Notes: generated from the letters alone by a model not told the origin. Positions 32,840 to 45,878 are shown, counted from the stretch's first letter. The stretch: DNA of 64,000 nucleotides from Cynocephalus volans (GCF_027409185.1 NC_084467.1:18280501-18344500); one strand, 5' to 3'. Translations and numbers: made by a program.

Positions 32840-34970
32840 ATAACAAGTTCAATGTGTTAACTTCAGTTCTCTCATGCTGACTGAAAGTTCCAGATGGCAG
32901 TTATAGGTCTTAGAATGCTTTAAAAAAGAAAATGTTTATGGGTGAAAAACAATAAATAAATGGAGAATAAAAGGCTGGAAAGCCACTGGGTTAAACCACG
33001 TATTCTATGAGACACGTAGTCCTGACTGTTTTGTTTGCTTGTTTGCTTTTATAAAAAGAAGCTGTTATCATATCTTTTCTTTCTAAAGAAATCAACACAG
33101 CAGTTACTCCTGTCAAACGTATTAATGTCCTATAATACTACTGACAAAAAATATATATCAGACATTACATAACGTAGTTTCATAAGACATAATGGAGGAT
33201 GAAACAGGCTGATCTCACAGGAAACCTTCTGAGTTACAAGGAATGAAGAAAAAAGTTATTTTAAGTAATTCTATTCCATTTTAACCAAGCAACATCTATC
33301 TGTATGTCCATTTGTCTTCAGGGAGGGAAGAAATGATTCAGAGAACTGCTCATTAATTTATCCTTGACCAGAGATTTCTCACTTAAAGGCTAAAATTTTC
33401 AGTAACGGAAAAACAGATAGAAATATAAGAAACCTACACTTACATTTGTTCCATCAGTTTCATATAGTCTCAGTCACTCTATATTTAAATTTTCCTTTAA
33501 ATAAAATTTGAACTATATAGGCTCAAGCTCTTAAAAACTGCTTAGGACGATTTGGCTTGATGATTTTCACTACTATTTATAAATCTATTATTGCCCCGTT
33601 ATCATCTCTAAATTTTTTGAAGACAATGACCATGACTTACTAATTTTGTATTCCTAACTCCTGAAACAAACACTCAATGGCTATGATATGAATAAGCTAC
33701 ACTAATAATTATCAATGTTAGTTATAAACTAGACTTAGCATTTTCAATAAATAGCTAACTTTTGGTGGATTATCTACATTTGGTTGATGATGTACAAATC
33801 AATCCATTTAATGATATCCCTTTCTAAGCATTAACGGGTTGGTCCAGATGTTACTGTACTTACTGAAAAGAAAAAAAAAGTTAATTACTTTTTTACTTCT
33901 CAAGAACAAAATTCAGGTTGGGAATTTTTGGTAGTTCCTAGTATCATATTGAAAGCTCACACTGTGGAGAAATAAACTAGCAATTGTCATATAGTTTTTG
34001 CAATCTCATCTTAAGGTGAAAAACATATTACATTAATAAAAACAGGATTAGAATTAAGAATTCTCAACATTGCAAGACAAGATGAAGCTTCAATTAGGGT
34101 TTATTATCTTATTAGAATTACTGAAACATTTTTCTTAAATGTTTATTGGTAAGCAAGATCACATAAATTATATACTGAGAATAATTTATGCTAAGTGTTC
34201 AGCTGCTGGAGTACAGTTACTTAAAACTTCTTTCTTCAAGGCTATTATGTCATACATCTACATACGTTTAAATATTCTGCCCCAGGCAGAATCTTCAGGT
34301 AGTTTTATGAAGTATTCATCATTGCTTTGACCTATTTCCCAGATTAAAACGTAAAGAACACTAAAACTGTCATACAAATGTTATTTTTAAAAGAGCAACA
34401 ATGGTGACTTTTCAGAAAATATCAGCCAGATTTCTTATTAATGTACTATTTCACATCACTTATAATCTCCCTCTGGCAGATATTTACTTTACTCCAAACA
34501 AAACCAGCCTTGTGAAAATTCTGTTAAGGAGAGCTAATTTTCCTAGAGCCAGATTTACTGATGATAGTTATAAATTCAAAGAACTGATCTGACAGCTTAG
34601 GCAGGTAAATAATGAGGCTTCAGCTCCTCCCTAATAGTATCTCAATATTACTGTGATGATGACCTTAAATTCAGGACTAGTGAGTACTGAGGATTTTCTA
34701 ATTCTGTTCTGAAATACACAATTACTTTAGCAATGAACCAAATTACACAGAATTCTAGAAGCGAAATATTATAGTCCTTATGAATTAACAGGCTTGTAAG
34801 AAAAATACTGGTATCTATTAACTATACTGTTTTCTACATGACACAAGTTTTATGACATAAAATAGCAGAGAAGAAAATACCCTAATTAATATAAAGCCAT
34901 TATTACCTTACTTAAAAAGTTTTAAAATGATCTTTCTGTATCAGAGAATATAACACTTTCTATAAGAACG
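32840..34970. other. Unique intergenic sequence
   Basis: AT-rich, no SINE, no recognised exon on either strand. Short ORFs (63 codons at 34139 and 34401) show no domain. Confidence 0.45.
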
Positions 34971-34978
34971 CATAAGGA

Positions 34979-35070
34979 GGGCTGGCCCCATGGCTCACTC
35001 AGGAGAGTGCGGTTGCGATCCCTTTACCAGTCAAAAACAAAAACAAAAACAAAAACAAAACAAACAAAAA
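34979..35070 (+). repeat. SINE type B with large internal deletion
   Basis: The head GGGCTGGCCCCATGGCTCAC runs to GAGAGTGCGG, then jumps to the last bases of the second unit (GATCCCTTTACCAGTC) and a CAAAAA tail. The target duplication GAACGCATAAGGA / GAATGCATAAGGA (34966-34978 and 35071-35083) shows the ends are complete. Confidence 0.88.
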
Positions 35071-35212
35071 GAATGCATAAGGAAAGTAGGTTCTCCACAT
35101 CACCAATTTTAGGTCTAAGTATACTGGCTTCTGTTATGTGTAATTCTGAATCTTGCATACACACATGCAAGCACCCTCTGAGGTATGATAAGAGAAGGTC
35201 TTTAACAAATTC

Positions 35213-35290
35213 TTTTTTTTTTTTTTGGTGTCTAACCGGTATGAGTATCCAAACTTGTGACCTTGGTGTCATAAGGCTGTGCTCTAATCA
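35213..35290 (-). repeat. tRNA-derived SINE, type C (short)
   Basis: T-run, TTGGTGTCTAACCGGTATG, CCTTGGTGTCATAAGGCTG. Target duplication TTTAACAAAnTCTTT on both sides. The head end is shortened. Confidence 0.85.
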
Positions 35291-35396
35291 CTTTAACAAA
35301 CTCTTTCACCATGGCCCTGAAAAATGTAGGACTGAAATTAAAAATTAGATGATGGGACAGCGTAATATACTAGCACTTTAAAATGCTTAAAACTTT

Positions 35397-35570
35397 GGGC
35401 TGGCCCGTGGCTCACTCAGGAGAGTGTGGTGTTGATAACACCAAGGCCACAGGTTCAGATCCCATATAGGGATGGCCAGTTAGCTCACTGGGTGAGCATG
35501 GTGCTGACAATACCAAGTCAAGGGTTAAGATCCCCTTACTGGTCATCTTTAAAAAATAAATAAATAAAAC
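35397..35570 (+). repeat. tRNA-derived SINE, type B
   Basis: Full two-unit copy with AAAT tail. Target duplication AAAATGCTTAAAACTT / AAAACGCTTAAAATTT. Confidence 0.94.
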
Positions 35571-35742
35571 AAAACGCTTAAAATTTACTATATATAGATC
35601 TAACTCAGGAATAAAGACAAATTTAAATGTGGTGAATAAGATATTTTAGAGGGAACTTAAAAATTTTAAGTCATTTGGAAAGTGGCATTCTTTTTCAAAT
35701 AAGGTGTAAAGCCTAAGAAAGCCCAGGTAAAACTGGCTTTCT

Positions 35743-35937
35743 GGGCCGAACCCGTGGCTCACTCGGGAGAGTGCGGCGCTGGGAGCGCAGAGGCTCTGGG
35801 AGCGCAGAGGCTCTGGGAATGCAGCAGCCGCAGGTTCGGATCCTGTATAGGGATGGCCGGTGTGCTCACTGGCTGAGCGCGGTGCAGGTGACACCAAGCC
35901 AAGGGTTCCAGTCACAAAGCAAAAAAAGACAACAAAA
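35743..35937 (+). repeat. Chimeric SINE: type A head with full type B-like second unit
   Basis: The type A anticodon region (GGCGCTGGGAGCGCAG) contains two tandem copies of GAGCGCAGAGGCTCTGG. The second unit keeps GCTGAGCGCGGTGCAGGTGA and ACACCAAGCCAAGGGTT, which other type A copies lack. It ends CAGTCACAAAGC. Exact target duplication AAAACTGGCTTTCT at 35729-35742 and 35938-35951. Confidence 0.92.
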
Positions 35938-36204
35938 AAAACTGGCTTTCTTAGAGACCAAACTCCAATGATATTTTGGCCTAAATTTTTATAAATAAAT
36001 TAAGGAATAAAAGCAAAATAAATGACAACTATCAACACAAAACACAAGGGAAAAAACACCTTAGTAATACTTAATCTCAGACCAAACCATTTTGCTCCAA
36101 GTTAGTTTGGCTTTGGCTTTATTTCAGACATAAATGAAAGAGCTTTAAAGTAAACATAAAATTTACCATTTAATTCTAACCTCACATTGGCCTATTTCTA
36201 ACCT

Positions 36205-36435
36205 AGTAGTTAAGAATATACACTTGGAGTTAGGTAGAACAAGGTTTGAATACTGGCTTTCCCACTTTATAGATGGGCAACCACTAGCTACAAATACAAT
36301 TACTTAACCTCATTTCTCTGAACTTATATGTAAAGTAGGGACAATAACACCTACCTTGCAGGGTTGTGGATTACATAATACACAGAATGTAAAATGCCAC
36401 CTTAGCACAGAGCCTGGTACATAGAATATATATCA
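36205..36435 (+). repeat. MIR SINE
   Basis: Full-length pattern: TAGTTAAGAATATACACTTG, AAGGTTTGAATACTGGC, ACTTAACCTCATTTCTCTGA, CACCTACCTTGCAGGGTTGT and CAGAGCCTGGTACATAG. Confidence 0.8.
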
Positions 36436-36682
36436 TAGTACGTGTTATTAACCTACCATTTAAAAAAACTCATCGTAAAAAAAGTAAACAGCAAAGTATT
36501 TGTTTCCCACACTTCATCTATTCTTTTTTTTTTCAAAATAAAGTTTTAGAGTTGAAAATCAGGTGTTTTATTAGTTATCTAGGATCACATTCTGCCCCTT
36601 TATATGTATATAAGACACTTGCCACTTACAGTTTTCATGAGCATTTCCCACCTGTTGCTCTTAATCCATGAAAGTTGTTTTT

Positions 36683-36825
36683 TTTTTTTTTTTTTCTTTT
36701 TCGTGACCGGCACTCAGCCAGTGAGTGTACCGGCCATTCCTATATAGGATCCGAACCCGCGGCCGCTGGGAGCATCGCCGCGCTCCCAGCGCAGCACCCT
36801 CCCGAGTGCGCCACAGGCTCGGCCC
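36683..36825 (-). repeat. tRNA-derived SINE, type A
   Basis: Minus copy, T-run, CTTTTTCGTGACCGGCACTC, GGCTCGGCCC head. Exact target duplication TGAAAGTTGTTTTT at 36669-36682 and 36826-36839. Confidence 0.95.
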
Positions 36826-37384
36826 TGAAAGTTGTTTTTAAAAATTCATCTTCAATGATTTTCTTTATTAATCTGCTTTAGCTTTTCACCACTCATTTTA
36901 TTTTGATCTAATTAATGAGTATTTATCTTTTTTGATGAGCAAAGTTAGATTCCTAACCAACCACACAGGTATTTTTTAGTAACCTGTTAATGTTACCTTT
37001 CTGAGCTTTAAGTTATTTTTATCTTCTATAACTTGTTTTCTGATCTAATTCCTAAATAAACATCTAACTCATACACATTTCCTCAGCCGCCTGGTCTTTT
37101 TTGCTTTTTACTTCCCATTGTTATTTCCTAGCAATTCCCTGAAACTATTAAAAACTGTTTTTCTAAACTCATCTCATTTTCTTGCAGTCCTTGCTCCTAA
37201 CCTTTCCTTGGGATCCTAAGCACGATTAACACTTGTTGTGACCCTTACCATAGTTTTTAATCTCAGACCAACTAAATCCAGGCAAATCACTGCAAACACC
37301 TGTTGTTGATATCTTTTCTACTAAGGTCTATTTTTTGAAATCCCCTGAAATATGAGATAATCTATGACCCTGCTATTCAAAAGT

Positions 37385-37680
37385 ATAGTCAAGAACACTG
37401 GCATCACCTAGGAGCTTGTTAGAAATGCAGATTCTTGCTTTACCTCAGATGTATTGAATTAGCATCGTCTTTTCTTTTTTTTAAACAGTTCAGCCTGTGT
37501 TCTTAGAATCTGCATTTTTTTTGGTGGCTAGCTGGTACAGGGATCTGAACCCTTGACCTTGGTGTTACAACACCACAGTCTAACTAACTCAACTAACTGG
37601 CCAGCCCAGAGTCTACATTCTTAACAAAATCCCCAGGTATTCTAACCCACTTCAAGTTTGAGCAGCACCTTTGAAAGTCA
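37385..37680 (+). repeat. MER20-like hAT element, interrupted by a SINE
   Basis: CTGGCATCACCTAGGAGCTT, GTTAGAAATGCAGATTCTTG before the insertion, then ACAAAATCCCCAGGTATTC and CTTCAAGTTTGAGCAGCACC after it. Confidence 0.6.
37517..37607 (-). repeat. tRNA-derived SINE, type C, inside a MER20-like element
   Basis: TTGGTGGCTAGCTGGTACAG to CTAACTGGCCAGCCC. Target duplication AGAATCTGCATT / AGAGTCTACATT. Confidence 0.9.
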
Positions 37681-37689
37681 ATTGTGACC

Positions 37690-39275
37690 GAAACAGCTTA
37701 ACTAGAACATTAAAATAACTACTAGAAGTTACTTCAAAATCATTTTGATATGTGCAACAAATGGTCTCATTTATTTTTTCTTTCACGTTTAAATCAGTCA
37801 AATAGAAATAACTAATGAACATCTATATTACTCCTCATGATTTAAAAAGAAGTTTCAATAACAATACTTATTGTTAGTTGTATTTAGATCAAATTGTTTT
37901 CCACACCAACTCTATGCAGATTATATTTAAATATGGTTAATATGATAAGGTTCTATTTGTTAACAGGAAACACGGAAAATTCCAGTAGGACAAGCCAATG
38001 CTAAACACGTACCTATACTTAAAAATGCTTAAAGTATAAATACTTAATTATACCATAAGTTGCCAGAAGGACACCCAAGTCCTTCTGACAAAACCAATTC
38101 ACATACTTGAGCAGTAGCCAAATATACAAGCATCATTATAATAGGTTCAAATGAAAACAAAACTTGTTTTAATGCTAGTTTGATCAATATAAGAAAAAAT
38201 TTTCAAAACAGTTATCTAGTTGATAAAAACTGTAAAGGCCTTTCAAAATATATTCATTTCTGCTTAATATACTTAAAAACCTAAGCAACCAAACTTTATA
38301 AAGGATTCCTGGGGTATAAAATTAATTCCCCAAGAACACTTATACAGAAATGTTTCCAAATTCTATTAAAAAGTGCTCTGTAAAGTATTAAGAGATCTGC
38401 AATAATGCATTATTTTCAAATTTAAGGAAATATTTTTCCCTTTACGTATCTGAAAACTTGAAGCTGAGCACCTTTTTTCACCAGTGCTATTATACTTGAC
38501 AATACTGATCCTCATCCGTGGAAAACACCATTTTATTTTAAAAGGTATGACTAAGTTTTGTAATTTTATGACTAACCTCCTGCCCTCTTAATAAACAGAC
38601 ATCTAGTTCTAAAAGCCACTGTTTTGATATTTAAAGTAAATAAGTTTAATAATACACTACTCTGCTTATTAGTTTTCTGAGAAAATGTCTATACATGGTT
38701 CTTGTTATCAGTCACAAATTTAAAGACTAGAGAAACAGAAATGTGATTTTTTTTCATAGTTATATGTGGAAGATATTCACCTGTGTGAATATGTGAATAT
38801 ACCCCACAGAAAAATATCTAATAAAATCTTGTTATTCCTAAAAATAAACTAAATAAGATCAGGGCTTTAGGTAGAGCCAAAAGATACCAATAAAACCTAA
38901 GCTTAAAATGTTTGTCAAAAGAAACCTTTCTTTATTTTCAGAAAAAATAAACCAGAAATCAGTGAGCTGCCCCACCTTCCACCCAATCTCCAGCTCTACC
39001 AACACCTAAAGGTGCCCAAGTTTAGGTATTTTTACTGTTAGTACATTCCTTCCTGTTCCAGGGACTGATCTTTTGATTTCAGGACAAAAGAAAAAAAAAT
39101 TTTTTTAAAGAGTAAACTCTGGAAAATACTAACCAAGGAGATGTATTCTGTCTACCTTTTCTTATGTTAAAACCATATGGTAATCAGTTTCTTCCTCATA
39201 ACTCAAATTTATTTAACAGTCTTCATTCAAAAGAGATAAGGTAGATTATATATATTACTATTCTTTCTTAATAAA
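37690..39275. other. Unique intergenic sequence
   Basis: AT-rich, nothing recognised on either strand. Confidence 0.45.
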
Positions 39276-39281
39276 TTTGAT

Positions 39282-39385
39282 GGGGGTTGGCAGGTTAGCT
39301 CAGTTGGTTAGAGTGCAGCCTTGTAACCCCAAGGTCATGGGTTAGGATACCTGTACTGGCCAGCCACCAAACAAGAAAATAAATA
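39282..39385 (+). repeat. tRNA-derived SINE, type C
   Basis: GGGTTGGCAGGTTAGCTCAG head, B box degraded (GGTTAGGATACC), short A-rich tail. Confidence 0.87.
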
Positions 39386-39389
39386 TTTT

Positions 39390-40180
39390 TAAAATTTGTT
39401 TATAGATCATTTGGTCCCTATCACCTTTCTCTTAAACCTTTGTTATTAATGGCACTGTCCACAGTGGAATAAACACATTATTTCAAGTAAATCTCCATTT
39501 TGGGTTGCAGAATTTATACTTTTTTGACCAGTGAGGAACTGAGTATACCCTCAAGAAAAATACTGCATTAAGGCTACCTGCCACAGAATAGGATCAGCAT
39601 GAAAACAGAAACCTTATCAAGTTTACTTTAAGAAACAGAGAATTCTTTATATGGTACTTCCCGTACCCTGGCAATATCTCCTGATGGTGCATCCAAACCC
39701 TTCAACACAGCCTTCTTCAAATATTCCCTCACCACTTCTCCTTCACTTGTGACATGTTATGTCAAAGGCTCAAGGACACTGGGACAATAAAAAGCCTACT
39801 GAAAGCACTGTACAAGTGTTTCCATTTGTCCACCTCTGTAGGTTGTCTAGGATCATTTCCAATGTGGTTATGACACAATTTCATCAGAAAACCTTTATCA
39901 GTAGCCTGTTATGCCAAAGCCAACATTTCTATCTGACACCTACAGACCCAGCTCTAAGCCCAGCAAAGCTACTTTCTGACAATTTAATAAACCCCAGGAG
40001 TTCAGCCCTTTTATTTTTATTCTCCCAGTCCTTCACTACCTTCCTTTGAACATGTACCAAATATCTAATACTGAATTTGAGGATAGAAACTCCATTTGAC
40101 TACAAAAGCCTCAATTACATAACTATTCAATCTGTTTTGCACAATCGACCCCATCATACCCCACCCAAAATCACCAACAC
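39390..40180. other. Unique sequence downstream of HNRNPR
   Basis: No repeat recognised. A 96-codon plus-strand ORF (39759-40049) has no recognisable domain. Confidence 0.4.
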
Positions 40181-40201
40181 AACATTTTGAACATGATAAA
40201 T

Positions 40202-40207
40202 TTTATT
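40202..40207 (-). terminator. HNRNPR: Distal HNRNPR poly(A) signal
   Basis: TTTATT here is AATAAA on the minus strand. It is followed on the minus strand by TGTTGTGTTGGTGATTTTGG, a strong GT-rich downstream element, so cleavage is expected near 40180-40190. SINEs resume below this point. Confidence 0.65.
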
Positions 40208-41881
40208 AAAAGTATTTAACATTGTACAAATATTCCAATACAGTTATGGTACATGAACACTGTACCAAAAGCATGATTTTTATTAAACTGATGAGTAAAT
40301 GAAAAAGGTCTTGCAAAAGTCCCTATTTTTGATATTTCTCATGCTACTGTATACACACCAGCAATTTAATGTTTGCAGGAGCTTTCAGTCCAATTATAGA
40401 AACAGCCTTAGAACATAGTACTAAACATCACAATAAGATTCATTAAAGTACAATTCTACCTGTTATTGAACAGACTAGAAGTCCCTTTTGCCCGACCCTC
40501 ATGTAAGAAATCAAGATAAGCAACATTCATGGGATCCTGACAGTTACTACATAAAATGAGAACATTTATTTATATCTGAGCAATTTAAGTTCATCTCCAG
40601 AATACCTCCTTTTTTTGGTCCCATGAAATGTATTTTGTTGTTAAGTGTGTACAGCTTCCTTAACTTATGTGAACTCATCAGAATTACTTGAGTGCTTACC
40701 ATAAAATTCCCCAAGGAGTATGTTACTTAGTGCAATCTTTGAATTTCTATACTCTGACCTTTTCTAGCACTGATACATGCATAATATGTGTCAGAAAAGA
40801 AACAAGTACCTCAACACAACACTGCAACCAATGCAATTCTTAAAGCATAATTTCATTGTAGTGATATACAGCTAGTCTATAGCAAACTGATACATAAAGG
40901 TTTCTATTCATGACACTGACTAGCACATGTTTAACACCTAGGAGATTCTTTCTATACTGATACCTCCAACAAATAAAGAAGGTACAGTACTATAAGAATA
41001 CTGAGGAGGTTCTTCAGAATGAAAATCCATAGTTACTTTTAATCAGTGTTTATATTACAGTTATTTTTTATATGGTATGGTCAGATATGCCTAGTTATTA
41101 AATTTAATTTCCTCAATTTATACTTTACCCATGGAATCACCAACAGAGTGTAAGATGAGAGATTTTAATCTTTAGCAATTATCTAAATACTGACTCAATT
41201 GTACTAATATCTATTAGTCCTATCAACTGTCCTGGGTTTCGGACAAAACACAAGTTAATAGGTTTGTGTTTCTGCTTTGTTCAAGGTCTTAATATTTCAG
41301 CTATGTAATTCCCTCTTGACCCAAAGTCATTACATCAATGTAATCTCTAAATTGAGCCCACTATTGTTTGTGAAATTGCTAAAACTTTTAAGTTTCTTTT
41401 TACATTAAGGTTTATTTTGGAAGATTTTTAAAAATAAAAATCTTCTAGTGTTTAAACCTTCCATTCTATCAACACCTTCCTGTTTTCACTACAATTAGTG
41501 TGCAATAAACACCTCAAGATGCATTATATGCTACCCTACCCAATAAAAATGTAATATACATGGTATTAGAGGGACTGAAATCACAGTAAAATAAAGCAAA
41601 TTTATTGTCCCTCCAAGAGACTTTTTAGATTATAAAGGGTCTACCTTGATCACTAAAAAGATACCCTGAGTATTTCATTACTTCATACTTGCAGGCTTTT
41701 CTGCTGATCTGCTACCAATTTGAGAATATGTGAAGTACTTATTATATGTTCCTATTAAGAACAGAATTTTAAAAGTCTTACTTTTCTACAAGGCTGACAT
41801 AACTGTCCACTTACAGGATATGGGATTCTCCCACACTTAATGCCCACTAATAAAAAAAAATAGGAAAAAAAAAGTTCTTAC

Positions 41882-41973
41882 CAACAATTCCACTGGTTAT
41901 CGTCCCCAGCGAACCCCACCTAGCAAGTCGACATCATGACATGTCAGGTCAGGGCAGCCTCAACCTCGCTTCC
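41882..41973 (-). other. HNRNPR: Candidate alternative (poison) exon of HNRNPR
   Basis: On the minus strand, a pyrimidine-rich tract and ACCTGACTATCAG precede GGAAGCGAGGTTGAGGCTGC. The block is 92 bases long and ends TTGTTG before donor GTAAGAAC. All three frames contain stops. The first frame reads GSEVEAALT-stop after an AG, close to the alternative GKGVEAGPDLLQ tail of hnRNP Q (SYNCRIP) as I remember it. It has several CpGs in an AT-rich setting. Use in transcripts is inferred, not shown. Confidence 0.5.
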
Positions 41974-44900
41974 CTGATAGTCAGGTGATAAAAGGAAGGA
42001 GTTAAAACAGGAAAAGTATACTTGCAGATTTCTGGATAACATCTGAAAATGACTAAAAAACAAATACAAAACAAAACCAAACCAGAGCTTCTGGTAACCT
42101 CTAAATAAAAAAATATATACATATATATGTATTTAAAAAGAAAAAAACCTTTTCTAGTAAGATTAACAGTAACTACTTCAAATTAAATATTTACATTACT
42201 GGCCAATATATTAAATACGCAATATTTTTAAACCTTGGTGTTTCCATTTCAAAAGCAAGACCTAATCAACAATCTTCTAACGTAAACATATCTGGTCAAA
42301 GGATTTATTCTGGATTCTCCAGTCATCCAATCCACTGGTTTACTGAGAATACCACCCCTAAGTTAACAGAAGCTCCCATTCTTAGAGAAACATAAACACA
42401 CTTATAAATCCAGTGCACTCTTTCTATAAGGCTTTTTCTTAGCTGCTCTCTTGAGACTCCAAATAATAAAGGACAACACTCACATTAACTTCAGCTGGTT
42501 TTCTTTAAGAATACTGGATAGCTTAATGTAATAAAATTCTCCTTGGAAAATCAAAACAGCAAATTTTAACAAATTTAGTAGTCTGTATAAATGATAATAG
42601 CCTTATAGCAAGTATTTACTGGAAGGGTTTGGTTTTACAAATAATATACAATTAATAAAACGTAGGTATGATTATATTCAAATGGGCAGGAAGCAAATGA
42701 TATAATGAGTTTCAAGAATATTATATGACTTTATGCTAGGAGTGGAATTTTATGTCCCTTCTTTTGGAATTTAAAATATGTAATTTGTTTTGATGCATGC
42801 TGACCTTTTTAAAAAGAGGGTTCACCTCCTAAATCAGATTTCAGTCAAGTGACAGAAAAATTATCTACTAACAGAAAGCATTGGGCTTTCTTATGCAGAA
42901 TAACCCCAGTATTTAAGAAAACTGAACAAGTATTATACTGAATTCCTTTAACTACAGAACATAACTCATTTTACATATCTTTTGATCAAATAAACCTGGA
43001 TTTATCAGAAATCTGGCAACTTATTAGAACTTTTTTGCTTTTAAAAGATTAAAACACCTTCATATGAATACATACATTTAAGCAACTGCTATAAATGAGT
43101 GATCAAATAAAAATTAGCATTCCATTATCTGAAGGGGGTATATTTGTCAATCTCAGGCAGATACCTACAAAAAAGAGATCTACCACAATATAAATATATT
43201 TCCCAACACACTTTACTGAAACAGGCTCCTAAATAAAGCCAAATCAATTCAGCTGGGGAACAAAAAAATACAATGGCAGAAAACCAAATTCCTCAGAGTT
43301 TGTAATTTTTGTGTATTAAAAAAAAAAACTAATGCAAATCTAGAATAAAGACCTCCCTCAATTGATATTTTTCAGGCTTAGATTTATTTCTCTGAAAAGA
43401 TGAGTTCTGAATCTATTTTCTGAATGCTGCTACAGTGATAATTTATAAGACATCAAAGAGGAACAGCTCTAAAGTGGGATTTAATGTTAATAGGGTTATG
43501 CTTTTTGGCTAAATAGCCACAAAAACCTATAAAGCAAACATCAGAGGGACACCTCTGTAGATATATTTTCAGCTGGTAAGAGGAACAAAGGAGATGGCCA
43601 CTTTAAAGTCAAAATATAATCTGTGATTAAAGGAAAGGATTTTGACATGGAAAACAGGTTTTATTCTTTTGTTTTTGCTAGGGTTTATATTCTAGGATGG
43701 ATGAGGGAAACACAGTAAATAACTTTTTCAGAATCACTTCTATTCCCATCCCCAATTTTCTTTATGACAACTTTGTAGCTTATAATATCTAATTTTTAAG
43801 AAATACAAGCAACCCAAATTTTATTTGTAGATCTTGTTAAAAAAAAAAAAATCAAGTTTTTATTTAAGTCTAATTTAGACGTATAGTTACAGCTTCAAAT
43901 TATATTTTCAAAGTTTAAAAGCAGCATTTAAAGAATGTTTGGTGTCTTTACTTGTATACAAGGGTGTTAAGAAAAACAACTGAATAAAGCCTTACCAAAT
44001 AAACACTCATGATAACTCAAAACTTCTATACAACAGACCATAATTCCTTCATCAGTTTCCAAAAATATAAAAGGAACATTAAGAAAGGCCTGTTAAGTTA
44101 CCATACTCTGTAATGAGTATACTTTCAAAAAGAAATGAAATACATAGATTTTCATCAGCAAATATTAGTTTTCTTATTTGAAATGGAGAAGCCATGAAAT
44201 CCAAAATATGGTCTAACCAAGCTCACAAGGAATTAAGTGGCTCATGATTTTGAAATCTAATATTGCTGTCACAAAAGACACCAAACAGGAACAAAACACA
44301 AAATAATGGAGTGTCCATTTTAATTATTCGACAATGGCTTATATTTTTATCACTATATAAACATTTTAGAACCACCTAAGAATGAAATGGAAGGGAAAAT
44401 TTGATAGTAACTTGAAAGTGATCCAGACTTTTCTGCACTGTAAAGTTTAGATTCTTTTGTTCCTCTCATCCTCAAGCAAAAAAGTCATTTAAATAAATTG
44501 GAATTTCTAAAGGAAACAGATGTTGTAACTTGGCCAACAAAAAACTTAGCCATTAGAGATAGTGAAAAAATAAAAATAAAAGATGTGTTAACAGAAAGTC
44601 AGAGGTATGACTACTAGATACTTTTAAGCCTCTTTTACAAGGCATGAGTGTGTTTCTCAAAGCAAATTTACGTAGCAATAAAAAATTATACTCCTAAACC
44701 TATAACTGAAGTGTAGTCACATGTATACTAAAACTGAAGTCCGCAATGCAACTGACGCCACAGTACTAACAGTTTTCCCTGTACGTACATTCATTTATGC
44801 AACAAATAAGGTCTTCAGCCACAAATTATCCTTTATAGAAAGAATGTGGGTCAAAATAAATTGCAGTCTGCTTCCCCAGCCCCATTTTACTTGTTTTAAT

Positions 44901-45878
44901 ACAAATTATCCAATGCCTGCAAGAATGTTCAAAAGCCTTTGAAACTTTTTAAAAATAAATAAATAAAGGATAAAATTTCGAAATTAGAAGAGACTATGAA
45001 AAAACACCAATCAATGAAGTGCTATTTGGAATAAATACTTGAATTTAGACTAATCTTCATTTTGATATCCACAATACATGTAGGACTAGACAAGAAATTT
45101 TGCATGAATTTGATCACTCACATAGGCAGTTATACTTTGAAAATAATATTCCTTGCAAGGATTACGAATAAAATAATGTTTTAGGACACAATTGAATTTG
45201 AAATAGGTAATGTTTTGAATAGATTTTTGAGTTTTATTGAAATCTTACATGAACAAGAAATTGGAAATACAATCACATCAAAGAACAAATTGTCACGGCT
45301 TTGACGTTTAAGCCAAACAAATTTTGTAGGGCAGATTTCAAAAAGGTGTGAAGTTATAACAATTTAAAAACACAGTTAACCTACTTCTAGGAATGCAAAA
45401 CATACAATCATAGGTTATTTTCAATACAAGAAAACTTAAATTTGTTTGCTTTAATTTCTTAAAACTACTAAGACAAAGCACTAGCTTGTATTTTTATTTA
45501 CAGCATACTCCATACTCCTATGTAATCTATCCCAAATCCAAAAAATTGAAACTGTCCGAAACCAAAGATTCTGCAAAATCATGATTTAACATTGTGCCCA
45601 GCTTGTTTTGAAGCTAAAATGAAGCCTGAAACGATAAAAGCATTGTAACCCCCAGAATAAGGGAACTCTGCAAGCCCAGTAATGTCCAAGAGCATTTACG
45701 AAAAGAGGAAAAATAAAAAGACTTGAGTATATACACAATAGTGATTTCTTCAGCCCAATACAAATGGCAGCAAACTGCTACTTAAAGATGAAACAGTTAA
45801 GCCAATTTTTTTTTTTTGAAGAATGTAGATCTAGAGCCAATCGTATCTTGCCAATATCATTTTCAAGCCCTCACTTGT

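Larger units (their letters stand above)
40185..45878 (-). other. HNRNPR: HNRNPR 3' UTR (inferred)
   Basis: About 5.7 kb from the stop codon to a strong poly(A) site without a single SINE, although SINEs occur about every 1.7 kb elsewhere. That is the look of transcribed, selectively kept sequence. A proximal AATAAA lies at about 45232-45238 (minus) and could give a short 3' UTR. The 92-bp exon-like block at 41882-41973 suggests splicing inside this region. Confidence 0.6.
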
